A stretch of DNA of 64,000 nt from Pseudoalteromonas shioyasakiensis. GTDB lineage: Bacteria; Pseudomonadota; Gammaproteobacteria; Enterobacterales; Alteromonadaceae. Shown piece after piece: positions 9,302 to 18,955 of the stretch (position 1 is its first letter; each line of letters begins with the position of its first letter). A program made the translations under genes and the position numbers. The stretch lies in the NCBI RefSeq assembly GCF_024518675.1, contig NZ_JANIGL010000004.1:124001-188000 (forward strand). The letters are read 5' to 3'. Under the pieces are notes generated by a model that did not search any database, was not told where the DNA came from, and saw only the letters and a program-made list of their open reading frames with translations.

Positions 9302-10321
9302 TTAATTTTTTATCTGTGCTAAAAACTTTTTCGGTGAATAGCCATACCAGCGCTTAAATGCGCGTTGTAATGCACTCTGCTCTGAAAACCCCAAACGATT
9401 GCTGATCTCCAATACGCTTACTTTTTGCAGCAGCATGCGCTTAGCATGGTATTTACGAATTTCATCAATCAACTGTGAGTAACTGCAACCTTGTTCGGTT
9501 AAGTAGCGTTGCAAACTGCGCTTTTTCAAACCAAGCTGTATGGCGGCTTGTTCAACATTAGGCACATCTGGAAAGTGGGCGGTAATAAGTGCTTTTAGTT
9601 GGTTGATACGATCATCCTCACTGATCAACGCCATTGCCTGTGTTGACAATAATTGCTCAAGCTCTTGATTGGCTGAGTTGAGTGGGTTGCTCAGCATATT
9701 GCGTTTGAAACTGAGGGTATTTGTGGTTGCTTGAAACTCAATTGGGCAATTAAATATGGCTTTGTATGCACGCAAGCTTTCGGAGTGTGGCTCAGCCCGA
9801 GTAAACTGTACTTTAAGTAGCGATAAATCAGTATTTTTGCTACTACAATATTTGGCAAAAGCTAACCAACTACTAAAGAGTTCATCCACCATATAATGTT
9901 GAATTTCCGTGCTAGGGGACCAACTTAAATGGCTGGTTTCTTGCTCATGATTAAGTTGAATGATACCGACATTTCTTATTAAGGTATTGAGTTGCAAAGC
10001 ATGCTCTAGCACTTTACCCAAGGAGTCACTCACTAAGGCGATATGGCCTAGGAGACCCCAGCTTTGGGTTTTTAACGATTGGCCGAACTTTAATCCTACA
10101 TGGTCACAATGCAACTGTTTAGCTGCATACGCCATTAATTGCTCGTAATCTGCTACAGGGTATTTATAGCGGCTATCATCTAGGTGCTCAGCTCGGCTAC
10201 TCAATAACGAGTTTATGGTATGAGCATCAAGCCCTTGAGCAACTAAGAACTGCACTAATGAGCGAATTATTTGGCTACTAACAAAATACATTAGGGTCAC
10301 GGTCAGAGAGTGGGTAAACAT
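9302..10321 (-). CDS. AraC-family transcriptional regulator
   Basis: About 339 residues. The N-terminal about 200 residues resemble the arabinose-binding-type sensing domain of the OruR/ArgR-like AraC group. The C-terminal two helix-turn-helix domain is clear (AAIQLGLKKRSLQRYLTEQG and ISNRLGFSEQSALQRAFKRW, then GYSPKKF). It is divergent from the acylase gene at 10489, with direct repeats between them, so regulation of that gene and itself is likely. No strong ribosome site marks the start; ATG 10321 or ATG 10291 are both possible. Confidence 0.9.
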   Translation of the reverse strand: MFTHSLTVTLMYFVSSQIIRSLVQFLVAQGLDAHTINSLLSSRAEHLDDSRYKYPVADYEQLMAYAAKQLHCDHVGLKFGQSLKTQSWGLLGHIALVSDSLGKVLEHALQLNTLIRNVGIIQLNHEQETSHLSWSPSTEIQHYMVDELFSSWLAFAKYCSSKNTDLSLLKVQFTRAEPHSESLRAYKAIFNCPIEFQATTNTLSFKRNMLSNPLNSANQELEQLLSTQAMALISEDDRINQLKALITAHFPDVPNVEQAAIQLGLKKRSLQRYLTEQGCSYSQLIDEIRKYHAKRMLLQKVSVLEISNRLGFSEQSALQRAFKRWYGYSPKKFLAQIKN

Positions 10322-10343
10322 CAAACTGCATTAGTTGGCGCGC

Positions 10344-10371
10344 AAAGTCAATTTTTTGCGTGAAAAGTCAA
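10344..10371. promoter_or_regulatory. Direct repeat AAAGTCAA x2, candidate AraC-type operator
   Basis: AAAGTCAA occurs at 10344-10351 and again at 10364-10371, exactly 20 bp apart, each preceded by a GCG-containing stretch. Two half-sites on one DNA face about two helical turns apart is the usual AraC-family pattern. It lies between the divergent regulator and acylase genes. Confidence 0.6.
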
Positions 10372-10488
10372 GATTTAGCAAGTTTTATAAGGCATGGTAA
10401 GCAATGGATAAAAACAATAAATGATCTGAATGGAGGTTGAAGCTCACCTCTATTTATTAGCATTCAGATTAACCAACAAGGAACCACA

Positions 10489-13035
10489 ATGAAACTTCAC
10501 ACACTCTCTATTAGTATCGCCGCTGCATTATTATTAACAGCTTGTAGCTCTGATGATGACGAAAACCATATTGAATCACCCCCTGTGGTGGTTGAACCAA
10601 CACCAGAGCCTGCACCTGAAATTACGACATTTGATGATGACAATTCACTCAACGCAAATATTCGTTGGACAACGTTTGGTGTACCGCACATTACTGCCGA
10701 TAACTTAGAAAGCTTAGCGTTTGGTAGTGGCTACGCTTATGCAAAAGACCATGCATGTTTATTACTTGATCAAATAGTGAAAACCCGTGGTGAAAGGGCT
10801 AAATATTACGGCCCAGATAAAGTTCCCGGCAGTGGTGACTCCGCCCATTTAATTTCAGACTTTGGTTATAAAGCCTTAGGTGTCAATGCTTATGCGAATG
10901 AACATTACAGTGAATTAAATGATGCTAGCCGCGCGCATTATGAAGGTTTTGTGCAAGGCTTTAATAAATATGTCAGTGATACTGGTACTGCTAATTTAGC
11001 ACCAGAATGTGCATCACAACCTTGGGTCTTTGCGCTAACACCAGAAGATATGCTGGCTTATGCAATGGCAACAGTGCAGCTTGCCAGTTCTGCAAACTTT
11101 TTAGATCTGGCTTTTTTAGCCAACCCAGGGGACGGCGGTGAATATTTACCAACACCAAAAGCAACCCAACCAAGTGCGGTATCGAGTGTTGTTAAAAATA
11201 TTAATCAACAAGCACAAAGTTTTAAACTTGAGAAAAAGTATCAGCACTTAGGTTCAAATGGCTGGGGAGTTGGTAAAGATAAAATGGCCAATGGTAAAGG
11301 CGGGTTATTAGCAAATCCGCATTTTCCTCATGAAGGTAACCTACGTTTTTGGCAATCACATTTGACCATACCCGGTGCTATGAATGTAATGGGCGGTAGC
11401 TTGCAAGGGATGCCAGGGGTTATCAATATTGGTTTTAATGAGCATGTTGCATGGACTCACACATTTTCAACAGCACGGCATTTTTTAATTTATCAATTAG
11501 CGCTGAATGAAAATGACCGCATGAGTTATAGCGTTGAAGGTGATGAATATGCGATTACCAGTAAAAAAGTCTCGGTTGAAGTAGCAGTCGCACCGGGTAT
11601 GACCATCGAGCTGGAAAAAGACTTTTATTATAGTCACCACGGCTTAATGATTGAAACTCCAGCAGCAAACGGCCTAGGCTGGGATGACAGTCAAGCATTT
11701 ACTATCAAAGACGCGAATGAATTTAATATGGATGTGGTTGCGCAGTGGTCGGCTTTAAACCAAGCCCGCAGCCTTGATGATATGAAAGCTTCATTTGCTC
11801 AGTTTGATGGCGTGTCGTTTAATAACACTATGGCGACGGATAAAGACGGCAATGTATTTTTCGTTGATGACAGCACTGTACTTAATGTCGGTGAAACGGC
11901 GAATATGGCTATTCGTATCCAGCCTGAGCTCGTTGCATTGCGCGAATCGACCGGGTTTGATTTAGTACCAGGTAACTTAAAGTTATTTGAAGCTGATGGT
12001 AATGTGCCGTTTGAAGAAGCCCCGCAGTTAAACCGCACCGATTATGTACAAAATTCAAATGATAGTTACTGGGTCACAAATCCAGAGCAGCCGCTGTTAG
12101 GTTTTGCTGCGCAATATGGTGATGTTCACCAGCCGCTTTCACTGCGCACGCGCATGGGCTTACAGTTATTAAAAGACGGCGCAGGAGAGGATGGTTTATT
12201 CACTTTGGACGAACTTGAACTGGCGTTAGTCGGTGATCGAATATATCTAGGTGAGCTGGTGTTTGCACAGCTGGTTACCCAATGCCAAGCTCAAGGTGAC
12301 ACTCCTGTGGTGCTAAGTAATGGCCAAAGCATAGACTTAACTGAGGCATGTGCCGTTTTAGCGCAATGGAATGGTGCGATGAATCTTGAGACACAAGGCG
12401 CTGCACTTATTCGTGAATTTGCCCATTTATTTGATGCAGATACCTTACTTGCGGATAATTTTGATGTCACAAACCCTGCTAATACACCTAACACTTTACG
12501 TATAGATGGCTCGGCATTAGTTACTTTGGCACATGCCGTAGCGACCTTACAAATGAATGGCATTGCACTGGATGCAACTCTTGCACAAATGCAGTTTGTT
12601 GAGAAAACCTTAGCGGGTGGCTATGCTTCTGGTGAAAAGCTGCCGTGGAGTGGGCCTATGCATGTTGAAGGCGGTTTTAATGTGTATCGGTTTGATCGCA
12701 GCGGTACCACACGTTCAACTTTAATCCCCTATATTGATCATCAAGCACTTAATGATGCAATCACGGGAGAGCCATTAAAGTCTAATCTCAGTAGCGCAGG
12801 TTATCCGGTTAATTATGGCTCAAGTTGGATGTTTGTCATGAACTTTACCGACGATGGCCCTGTTGCTAAAGGGCTATTAACGATGTCACAAAGTTCAGAT
12901 TCGACCTCAGAGCATTTTGATGATCAATCTCGTTTTTACTCTGAAAACGCCACACTTAGACCATTATTATTCAAAGATGAAGATATTAACCTCAACTTGA
13001 TTGGTGAAATGGACGTTTCATTGATTAAGGAATAA
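10489..13035 (+). CDS. Exported penicillin acylase-family (Ntn) amidohydrolase lipoprotein
   Basis: 848 residues. Lipobox LTAC (Cys19) followed by a Ser/Asp run and a Pro/Glu-rich linker points to an envelope lipoprotein. The alpha chain has [15 protein letters not shown] [14 protein letters not shown]. The autoprocessing site is GSNGW, with Ser256 as the expected new N-terminal nucleophile of the beta chain. Then [36 protein letters not shown] and [13 protein letters not shown] follow the acyl-homoserine-lactone acylase/cephalosporin acylase pattern. Long-chain amide substrates such as AHLs or lipopeptides are the best guess, but the sequence does not fix the substrate. It is divergent from the AraC gene and overlaps sfsA tail to tail by 11 bp. 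Confidence 0.88.
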   Translation: MKLHTLSISIAAALLLTACSSDDDENHIESPPVVVEPTPEPAPEITTFDDDNSLNANIRWTTFGVPHITADNLESLAFGSGYAYAKDHACLLLDQIVKTRGERAKYYGPDKVPGSGDSAHLISDFGYKALGVNAYANEHYSELNDASRAHYEGFVQGFNKYVSDTGTANLAPECASQPWVFALTPEDMLAYAMATVQLASSANFLDLAFLANPGDGGEYLPTPKATQPSAVSSVVKNINQQAQSFKLEKKYQHLGSNGWGVGKDKMANGKGGLLANPHFPHEGNLRFWQSHLTIPGAMNVMGGSLQGMPGVINIGFNEHVAWTHTFSTARHFLIYQLALNENDRMSYSVEGDEYAITSKKVSVEVAVAPGMTIELEKDFYYSHHGLMIETPAANGLGWDDSQAFTIKDANEFNMDVVAQWSALNQARSLDDMKASFAQFDGVSFNNTMATDKDGNVFFVDDSTVLNVGETANMAIRIQPELVALRESTGFDLVPGNLKLFEADGNVPFEEAPQLNRTDYVQNSNDSYWVTNPEQPLLGFAAQYGDVHQPLSLRTRMGLQLLKDGAGEDGLFTLDELELALVGDRIYLGELVFAQLVTQCQAQGDTPVVLSNGQSIDLTEACAVLAQWNGAMNLETQGAALIREFAHLFDADTLLADNFDVTNPANTPNTLRIDGSALVTLAHAVATLQMNGIALDATLAQMQFVEKTLAGGYASGEKLPWSGPMHVEGGFNVYRFDRSGTTRSTLIPYIDHQALNDAITGEPLKSNLSSAGYPVNYGSSWMFVMNFTDDGPVAKGLLTMSQSSDSTSEHFDDQSRFYSENATLRPLLFKDEDINLNLIGEMDVSLIKE

Positions 13036-13744
13036 AAGTTACTTTTTCGGCCAAAGTTATTTCTTTGGCCGAAATTTTCGCTTTGTAAGCCAGCACTTCA
13101 ACGCCTTTCGCAATCGCCTCAGTAAGTAATTTTGCGTACTTTTCATCGATATGTTTTGCAGCACTTACCTGCGTAATGCCTTCATGTAATACAGCAAACA
13201 GTAATACCGCACGATGGCCCTGCTCAACCATTTCAATTAACTCGCGAATATGTTTTTGCCCACGTAGGGTTTGCGCATCAGGAAAGTAGCCCTGTCCAGT
13301 TGGTGGCGAATCTTGACTTAATAAGGTGACAGATTTTACTTCCACATAACAATTAGGGCGGTTGCTATCGCTGAGTAAAAAGTCAATGCGGCTATTTTCT
13401 TGGCCATATTTCACTTCACTTTGTAATTGCTGATAGCCACTAAGCTCACTAATCATATCCGCTTGAATAGCCTCTTCGACCACTTTGTTTGCTACTGCAG
13501 TGTTAACACATATGAGGTGTTGAAACTGATTTTGCGTCAGCTCTAAGGAGTGCGGATATTTACGTTTTGCATTATCACTGGTTGAGTAAAATGCGTTGAA
13601 ATCAGGCTCGGCGCAGCCGGTCATTTTTCCTGTATTGGCACAATGAGCGGTAAATTCTGAGCCATCAGCTAAGCGTAAGTCGGCTAAAAATCGTTTGTAG
13701 CGTTTAATTAAGGTGGCTTGTTGTAATGGCTTAGCAAATTTCAT
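13025..13744 (-). CDS. sfsA: SfsA family DNA/RNA nuclease-like protein
   Basis: 239 residues, normal length. It carries the SfsA signatures [29 protein letters not shown] and [11 protein letters not shown], the last pair being PD-(D/E)xK-nuclease-like. In E. coli SfsA was described as a maltose-metabolism stimulator; its molecular role is not settled. It is divergent from pepB. Confidence 0.94.
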   Translation of the reverse strand: MKFAKPLQQATLIKRYKRFLADLRLADGSEFTAHCANTGKMTGCAEPDFNAFYSTSDNAKRKYPHSLELTQNQFQHLICVNTAVANKVVEEAIQADMISELSGYQQLQSEVKYGQENSRIDFLLSDSNRPNCYVEVKSVTLLSQDSPPTGQGYFPDAQTLRGQKHIRELIEMVEQGHRAVLLFAVLHEGITQVSAAKHIDEKYAKLLTEAIAKGVEVLAYKAKISAKEITLAEKVTFIP

Positions 13745-13824
13745 TATTTAGTCTCAATCAGTTGGGAAGTTGTGCCAGCTATAGTAGACTCAATGCCACT
13801 AATTAGCGCAAAGGGTATTCTAAC

Positions 13825-15120
13825 ATGTCTGAAAAATTTGTTGTTCAATTAAGCGAACAAGCGGCTGCATCTCATTGGGGCGAAAACGCCACACTTTCAT
13901 TTAACGAGCAAGGCGCAACGGTTCATCTGAGTGAGCAAGAAACCTTAAAAAACGTGCAAAAAGCAGCGCGTACTATTGCCAATCAAGGCGTTAAAAATGT
14001 GGTTCTAGCGGGTGATTGCTGGTGTACTGAAACGCAATGGGCATTTTATCAAGGCTTTGTTTCTCCTAAAACGTTAGCTGGTGTTGAGTTTGCAGAAAAT
14101 GCAAAAACAGATAGCCAAGAGCTAAATTCATTATTACGTTCAGCCACATGGGCCCGCGAAATGATCAACGGCACTGCGGATGATATTTTCCCTGAAAGCC
14201 TCGCTGGCAAAGCGGCTGAATTTATTCAATCACTTGCACCTGAGCATGTCAGCTACCAGATTATTAAAGGCGATGCATTACTTGAGCAGCAATGGATTGG
14301 TATTCATGCTGTTGGCCGTGGCAGTGAGCGCCCGCCAGTATTATTAGCATTAGATTACAACCCAACTGGAGATGACAATGCACCAGTAGATGCCGCTTTA
14401 GTGGGTAAAGGTATCACGTTTGACTCAGGTGGTTACTCAATTAAGTCAAGTGAAGGCATGTTGGGAATGAAATGCGATATGGGCGGTGCAGCGACTGTTA
14501 CAGCTGGTTTAGCTTTAGCGATTAGCCGTGGTATCAACAAACGTATCAAGCTATTTTTATGCTGTGCAGAGAACATGATTTCGGGCCATGCATACAAACT
14601 AGGTGACATTCTTACTTATAAAAATGGCACAACGGTTGAAATTGTAAATACCGATGCCGAAGGGCGTTTAGTTCTTGCCGATGGCCTAATGGCAGCCGGT
14701 GAAACCGGTGCTCCGCTCATTATCAATGCTGCAACGCTTACTGGCGCAGCCTTGGTTGCAGTTGGCCAAGAGTACAATGCACTATTTGGTCTTGATAAAG
14801 AGTTTGTGCGTGAAGTAGAAGGCTTTGCAGAGCAAGAAATGGAAGCCGGTTGGCCATTACCACTTGAAAAGTGGCACCAACAAAACTGCCCATCACCATA
14901 TGCAGATACCGCAAATAGCCGAGCGCAAAAAGGCGGTGGTTATGGTGGCGCATCAAATGCCGCAGGTTTCTTATCACGCTTTGTGCCAAATGATGGTAAA
15001 GGTTGGGTGCATATCGATTTAGCCGCTGCGTTTAACATGGGTAGCACTGGTCAATGGGCGGCTGGCGCAACAACCGTTGGTATGCGTACCGTTGCTCGTA
15101 CTTTGTTAGAGAAAGCTTAA
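13825..15120 (+). CDS. pepB: Peptidase B, M17 aminopeptidase
   Basis: 431-residue cytosolic di-metal aminopeptidase closest in layout to E. coli PepB. Metal and catalytic motifs: LVGKGITFDSGGYSIKS, MKCDMGGAATV and NTDAEGRLVLADGL. The N-terminal domain (LSEQAAASHWGE) and C-terminal AAGFLSRFV...GWVHIDLAAAF are also PepB-like. It is followed by a strong intrinsic terminator. Confidence 0.93.
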   Translation: MSEKFVVQLSEQAAASHWGENATLSFNEQGATVHLSEQETLKNVQKAARTIANQGVKNVVLAGDCWCTETQWAFYQGFVSPKTLAGVEFAENAKTDSQELNSLLRSATWAREMINGTADDIFPESLAGKAAEFIQSLAPEHVSYQIIKGDALLEQQWIGIHAVGRGSERPPVLLALDYNPTGDDNAPVDAALVGKGITFDSGGYSIKSSEGMLGMKCDMGGAATVTAGLALAISRGINKRIKLFLCCAENMISGHAYKLGDILTYKNGTTVEIVNTDAEGRLVLADGLMAAGETGAPLIINAATLTGAALVAVGQEYNALFGLDKEFVREVEGFAEQEMEAGWPLPLEKWHQQNCPSPYADTANSRAQKGGGYGGASNAAGFLSRFVPNDGKGWVHIDLAAAFNMGSTGQWAAGATTVGMRTVARTLLEKA

Positions 15121-15151
15121 ATTAGCTCTGCGTTTAAGTAATTATATAACG

Positions 15152-15188
15152 GTGGCACTTTGTTAACGTGAAGTGCCACTTTTATTTT
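15152..15188 (+). terminator. Intrinsic terminator after pepB
   Basis: Perfect 9-bp stem GTGGCACTT (15152-15160) / AAGTGCCAC (15171-15179) with a 10-nt loop, followed by TTTTATTTT. Confidence 0.9.
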
Positions 15189-15372
15189 CAGCAACGTTAT
15201 TTTTTCTAGAGTAGATCTAAGTGAAGCGTTGTAACAACTTAGCTAACAAGCATTAAAAATAATCATCAGACAAGCTTTTTATCTTAATATGCGCTAAAAT
15301 CTCGCCCCACCGCTATTCAGGTGGTTAGCTTAGGCTACACTTGATTGAACTACTTACACTGGGGTTTCTATT

Positions 15373-15939
15373 ATGTCTGATAAGACTTACATCACAGCGC
15401 AACAATTGCTTGAAGATTCTTTTCGCGTTGCAGCGCAAGTTTACCAAGACGGTTTTCGTCCTGATTTTATTATTGGTATCTGGCGTGGTGGTGCACCAAT
15501 TGGTATTGCAGTGCAAGAGTACTATGACTACAAAGGCATAGAAACAGACCATATTGCAGTGCGTACTTCTTCATATTACGGTATTAATCAACAATCTAAA
15601 GAAATTAAAGTTCATGGTTTACATTACATTATAGAAAAAGCCAATGCGGGTGATTCTTTGCTGATCGTAGATGATGTGTTTGACTCAGGCCGAAGTATTT
15701 TTGCCCTAAAAGAAAAACTGTCAGAGCTTATGCGTTTAAATTTACCAAAAGATATTCGCGTAGCATGCCCATACTACAAGCCAAAAAATACTAAGGTGGA
15801 CATGAAGCCTGATTACTATATTCATGAATCAGATGAATGGCTAGTTTTCCCACATGAGCTTTCAGGGTTAACGCCAGATGAGATCATCGAAGGTAAAACT
15901 GACCTTGCGAATATCCATGATTTATTAGTAGAAAAGTAA
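15373..15939 (+). CDS. Hypoxanthine/xanthine-type purine phosphoribosyltransferase
   Basis: 188-residue cytosolic salvage enzyme. The PRPP-binding loop LLIVDDVFDSGRS (about residues 96-108) and the N-terminal FIIGIWRGGAPIG pyrophosphate-loop region are clear. The C-terminal YYIHESDEWLVFPHEL matches the hood region of archaeal/bacterial xanthine- or hypoxanthine-type members rather than classical HPRT. The substrate cannot be set from sequence alone. It is monocistronic, ending at a bidirectional terminator. Confidence 0.88.
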   Translation: MSDKTYITAQQLLEDSFRVAAQVYQDGFRPDFIIGIWRGGAPIGIAVQEYYDYKGIETDHIAVRTSSYYGINQQSKEIKVHGLHYIIEKANAGDSLLIVDDVFDSGRSIFALKEKLSELMRLNLPKDIRVACPYYKPKNTKVDMKPDYYIHESDEWLVFPHELSGLTPDEIIEGKTDLANIHDLLVEK

Positions 15940-15952
15940 TACTCGAAACATC

Positions 15953-15980
15953 AAATATAAGGCCATAGGGCCTTATATTT
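15953..15980. terminator. Bidirectional terminator between convergent genes
   Basis: AAATATAAGG (15953-15962) pairs with CCTTATATTT (15971-15980), with further CC/GG pairing in the middle. The A-rich and T-rich flanks serve both directions; the stop codon of the minus-strand regulator lies inside the right arm. Confidence 0.85.
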
Positions 15981-16629
15981 GTGAAAAGCTATCTACATAA
16001 TCACTTAACTTATCTAGGTCGACTACTTTTAAACCGCTGTTAGAGCGTTCAACTAAGCCTTTTTCAACCAATTCCGAAACAACTCGTCGATATGCGCGCT
16101 CAGTCGTTGCAAAGCGTTCAGCCTCTGCATTTACTGTTGGATACTCTCTGAGTAGCGTTGGGTTATTGTTTTCTGCTCGTAATAAACAATCTTTTGCAAT
16201 GTTGTAGCCTAGCGGTAATAACAGCTTATCTAAGTTTATTTTTTGATTTTCTTGAAATTTTGCAGCTATAGTCTGTGCTGTGTATAAGCTAAGCTCTGGC
16301 TTTTCGAGCAGTAATGCGCGCCAATGCTTAAGTTCGATTAAGTTGTAGCTCACATCACTAAAGCACGTCACCGTGTAAATACAAGGGTTATTATTAAGTG
16401 CTTCAATCTCACCAATTAGGGTGTTGTTACAATCCAGTTGACCTAATAACAGGCGGCGACCATTTCCTACATCATAGCTAAATGAGATGGTTCCGCTTCT
16501 GACTAATACTAATTTGCTCAGTGGTTGATCCTGGTGCAGTAATACTTCTTTTTTTGATTGCTGGTAGCGACTACCGGCAAACGTTAAAAGCTGCTCAACC
16601 AAGTAACTAGAAAAATGATATTGAAACAT
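15973..16629 (-). CDS. Crp/Fnr-family transcriptional regulator (YeiL-like)
   Basis: About 218 residues from ATG 16629. An N-terminal cyclic-nucleotide-binding-type beta roll (LLHQDQPLSKLVLVRSGTISFSY...GEIEAL) is followed by a C-terminal winged helix (AERFATTERAYRRVVSELVEKGLVER). There is no N-terminal Fnr-type Cys cluster. The layout resembles E. coli YeiL. An inverted repeat 15 nt upstream of the start suggests autoregulation. It is divergent from a small membrane protein at 16909. Confidence 0.87.
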   Translation of the reverse strand: MFQYHFSSYLVEQLLTFAGSRYQQSKKEVLLHQDQPLSKLVLVRSGTISFSYDVGNGRRLLLGQLDCNNTLIGEIEALNNNPCIYTVTCFSDVSYNLIELKHWRALLLEKPELSLYTAQTIAAKFQENQKINLDKLLLPLGYNIAKDCLLRAENNNPTLLREYPTVNAEAERFATTERAYRRVVSELVEKGLVERSNSGLKVVDLDKLSDYVDSFSQI

Positions 16630-16643
16630 CAAATATGCTCTTC

Positions 16644-16655
16644 GGACAAATGTCC
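16644..16655. promoter_or_regulatory. Inverted repeat GGACA-AA-TGTCC before the Crp/Fnr gene
   Basis: Perfect 5-bp half-sites GGACA (16644-16648) and TGTCC (16651-16655) around AA, 15-26 nt upstream of the regulator start. Its size and place fit an operator for a dimeric regulator, most simply the adjacent gene product. Confidence 0.45.
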
Positions 16656-16908
16656 TATTTATTACATCTTAATGACGGTAGCATTAAGACTCTAAGAATT
16701 TACGCTAACTTACTAACCTGTTTTGAGTCACCATGGCCAAGATAGGTTTGATACCTTTATATCCCGTGTAATGATTATTAAAGTATGCCAATTGAGCCTA
16801 CTTTGGGTTTTCAGTAAGTTAGCTTTTTTATACCGCGACCACATTGTCTCTATATAGTGTAAAAATCGCAATAGCAGTAATGCTAACCTAAAGTATTGGA
16901 GAGAACAA

Positions 16909-17139
16909 ATGAGTTGGGAATATTTAGGTTATATTGCCTCAGCTTTGCTGGTTGCCTCCCTTACTATGAGTGATGTAGTAAAGTTACGCTGGCTTAATTT
17001 AGCAGGTTGTATTGCGTTTACCCTTTACGGTATTGCGATTTCAGCGTGGCCAGTGGCTATTACTAATGGTGTACTGACCTTTGTTAATTTATATCACCTT
17101 GTAAAATTGAACCGTGAAAAAATAAAGTCAGCAAAATAG
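16909..17139 (+). CDS. Small inner-membrane protein (YgjV/CBU_0592-like)
   Basis: 76 residues with three hydrophobic stretches (YIASALLVASLTM, LNLAGCIAFTLYGIAISAWPV, ITNGVLTFVNLYHL) and a short basic tail. The N-A-x-x-(G/N)-x-x-T-F spacing recalls YgjV-type small membrane proteins. The start has GGAGAGAA just upstream. Function is not known. Confidence 0.7.
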   Translation: MSWEYLGYIASALLVASLTMSDVVKLRWLNLAGCIAFTLYGIAISAWPVAITNGVLTFVNLYHLVKLNREKIKSAK

Positions 17140-17168
17140 GCGCTACAGTGCTGACTTTAAGTAGGTTG

Positions 17169-18806
17169 TTATGGTTTTTGGTATTTCAGCTCACCGGCAA
17201 TCCAGGTTTGCTCTACTGTAATTTTAAACATCTCTTCTATAGGTACTTTGAAATAATCTTTATTGATTAATATAAAGTCAGCCCATTTCCCTTGCTCTAA
17301 ACTACCTAGCTTAAACTCTTGATGCGCAGCGTATGCAGCGCCGAGCGTAAAAGCATGGAGTGCCTCTTCGCGTGACAGAGCTTCGTGTACCCGCCAGCCA
17401 TTTTTAGGTAATTGGTTGTGGTCCATCCGTGTTATTGCTGAATAAAGCCCATCAAATGGGTTTGCAAGTTCAACAGGGTAGTCAGATCCTGCTGCTACGA
17501 CTGAACCTTGCTCTAAGAAAGTTCGCCATGCGTATGCGCCAGATAACTGTGCCTTGGTTAAGCGTTGTTCAGCCATGTGCATATCTGATGTGGCGTGAAC
17601 GGGCTGCATTGATGGAATGATTTTTAGCGTTTTAAAACGAGGGATGTCGTTGGGGCTTACAATTTGGGCATGCTCAATTCTATTTCGCAGTAAAATCCCC
17701 CCCGTTTTTTTAAATACATTCTCATATGCGTTAAGCACAATTTGATTTGCTCTATCGCCAATTGCGTGGGTGTTTGCACTAAAGCCATGACTGAAGCTCA
17801 AGGTGAAAAGTTGTTCTAATGTCTGTTGATTTTCTAGCATTAAACCACGGTGATTTTTTCTATCTGCATAATCGTTAAGTAATGCTGCACCTCGACTACC
17901 AAGTGCACCATCGGCATATATTTTTACACTGCGAATAGACATATGATCGTTTAAGTCTTTATAGCGACCGGCTTTGAGCATAGTGTTAAGTTCAGGATCA
18001 GCTGCACTGAGCATCGCGACAATTCGCAGTGGTAATGTACCTTGCTCTGCACGTTGTTTGTAAATCTGCCAGGTTTGTTTATCTATTCCTGCATCATGGG
18101 TTGAGGTTATACCTAAGCTTAAAAGGTGCTCGCCTGCCTTATCGAGTGCCGCACTTATGGATTGATCGGAACTCTTTGGAATAACAGCATTAATTAAGCT
18201 TTGCGCTTTATCAATGAATATCCCACTAGGTGAGCCACTAGCATCTTTAATAACTTCACCCCCTGCAGGAGTCTTAGTGGCATTTGATATTCCTGCAAGT
18301 TCCATCGCTTTGCTATTTACCCAAAGCGCGTGACTGTCAACTCGAGATAAAACAACAGGCTTATCTTTTACTATTTTGTCTAAATCAGCGGCTGTAGGAA
18401 ATTGTTTATTAGGCCATAACTCTTGGTTCCATCCACGACCTGTTATCCAGCCTTGCTTATTTGTCGCAAAGTTTGCTAGTTGTGTTTGAATACTTTCAAT
18501 TGAGTCGCTACCACGTAGATCAAGTTGTGACAGGTTTTTACCTAAGCCAATAACGTGGCCATGTGCATCAATAAGACCAGGCAATAATGTTTTTTGTTGT
18601 GCATCAAAAGTGGTCGCTTGAGGGAAACTCTTTTTTAATTTATCACCGCCTATTTTGACGACTTTCCCATCTTTGATCACAAGTGTACTAAATTGTTTTA
18701 AATCACCTTTGTAGGTGGGGGTATAACCATTGGCGTTGAAAATAACCTGAGTGTCAGCAATAGCGAATAGAGGTGCGAGTAACAGGATCGCGAGTAAATT
18801 TTTCAT
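17169..18806 (-). CDS. Exported YtcJ-like metal-dependent amidohydrolase
   Basis: 545 residues. A typical signal peptide (MKNLLAILLLAPLFAIA) points to the periplasm. The amidohydrolase-3 pattern is complete: LLPGLIDAHGHVIGLG (HxH metal site), GRGWNQELWP, ANTHAIGDRAN, NRIEHAQIV and AAGSDYPVELANPF with the late metal Asp, plus the C-terminal composite beta sandwich (ADFILINKDYF). The family hydrolyses amide or ester substrates; the substrate here is unknown. Confidence 0.9.
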   Translation of the reverse strand: MKNLLAILLLAPLFAIADTQVIFNANGYTPTYKGDLKQFSTLVIKDGKVVKIGGDKLKKSFPQATTFDAQQKTLLPGLIDAHGHVIGLGKNLSQLDLRGSDSIESIQTQLANFATNKQGWITGRGWNQELWPNKQFPTAADLDKIVKDKPVVLSRVDSHALWVNSKAMELAGISNATKTPAGGEVIKDASGSPSGIFIDKAQSLINAVIPKSSDQSISAALDKAGEHLLSLGITSTHDAGIDKQTWQIYKQRAEQGTLPLRIVAMLSAADPELNTMLKAGRYKDLNDHMSIRSVKIYADGALGSRGAALLNDYADRKNHRGLMLENQQTLEQLFTLSFSHGFSANTHAIGDRANQIVLNAYENVFKKTGGILLRNRIEHAQIVSPNDIPRFKTLKIIPSMQPVHATSDMHMAEQRLTKAQLSGAYAWRTFLEQGSVVAAGSDYPVELANPFDGLYSAITRMDHNQLPKNGWRVHEALSREEALHAFTLGAAYAAHQEFKLGSLEQGKWADFILINKDYFKVPIEEMFKITVEQTWIAGELKYQKP

Positions 18807-18955
18807 TTTTAGTTGTCTTTTTTAGCGAGTGTCTATTAAACAGTAACAGAGAATTCGCAACCCGCAAAATAATTACGAAATTATTATATATTGTTCATAT
18901 TTTTCAGCTATGCTTATGAATTAAAGCATAAAATATTGACTTAATCGGAACTAAC

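Noticed and set aside
14738..14989. Minus-strand ORF inside pepB
   Set aside because: Lies antisense to the conserved aminopeptidase C-terminus with no independent signal.
15325..15552. Overlapping ORFs on both strands at the phosphoribosyltransferase start
   Set aside because: Frame shadows; the 188-residue PRPP-loop protein explains the coding signal.
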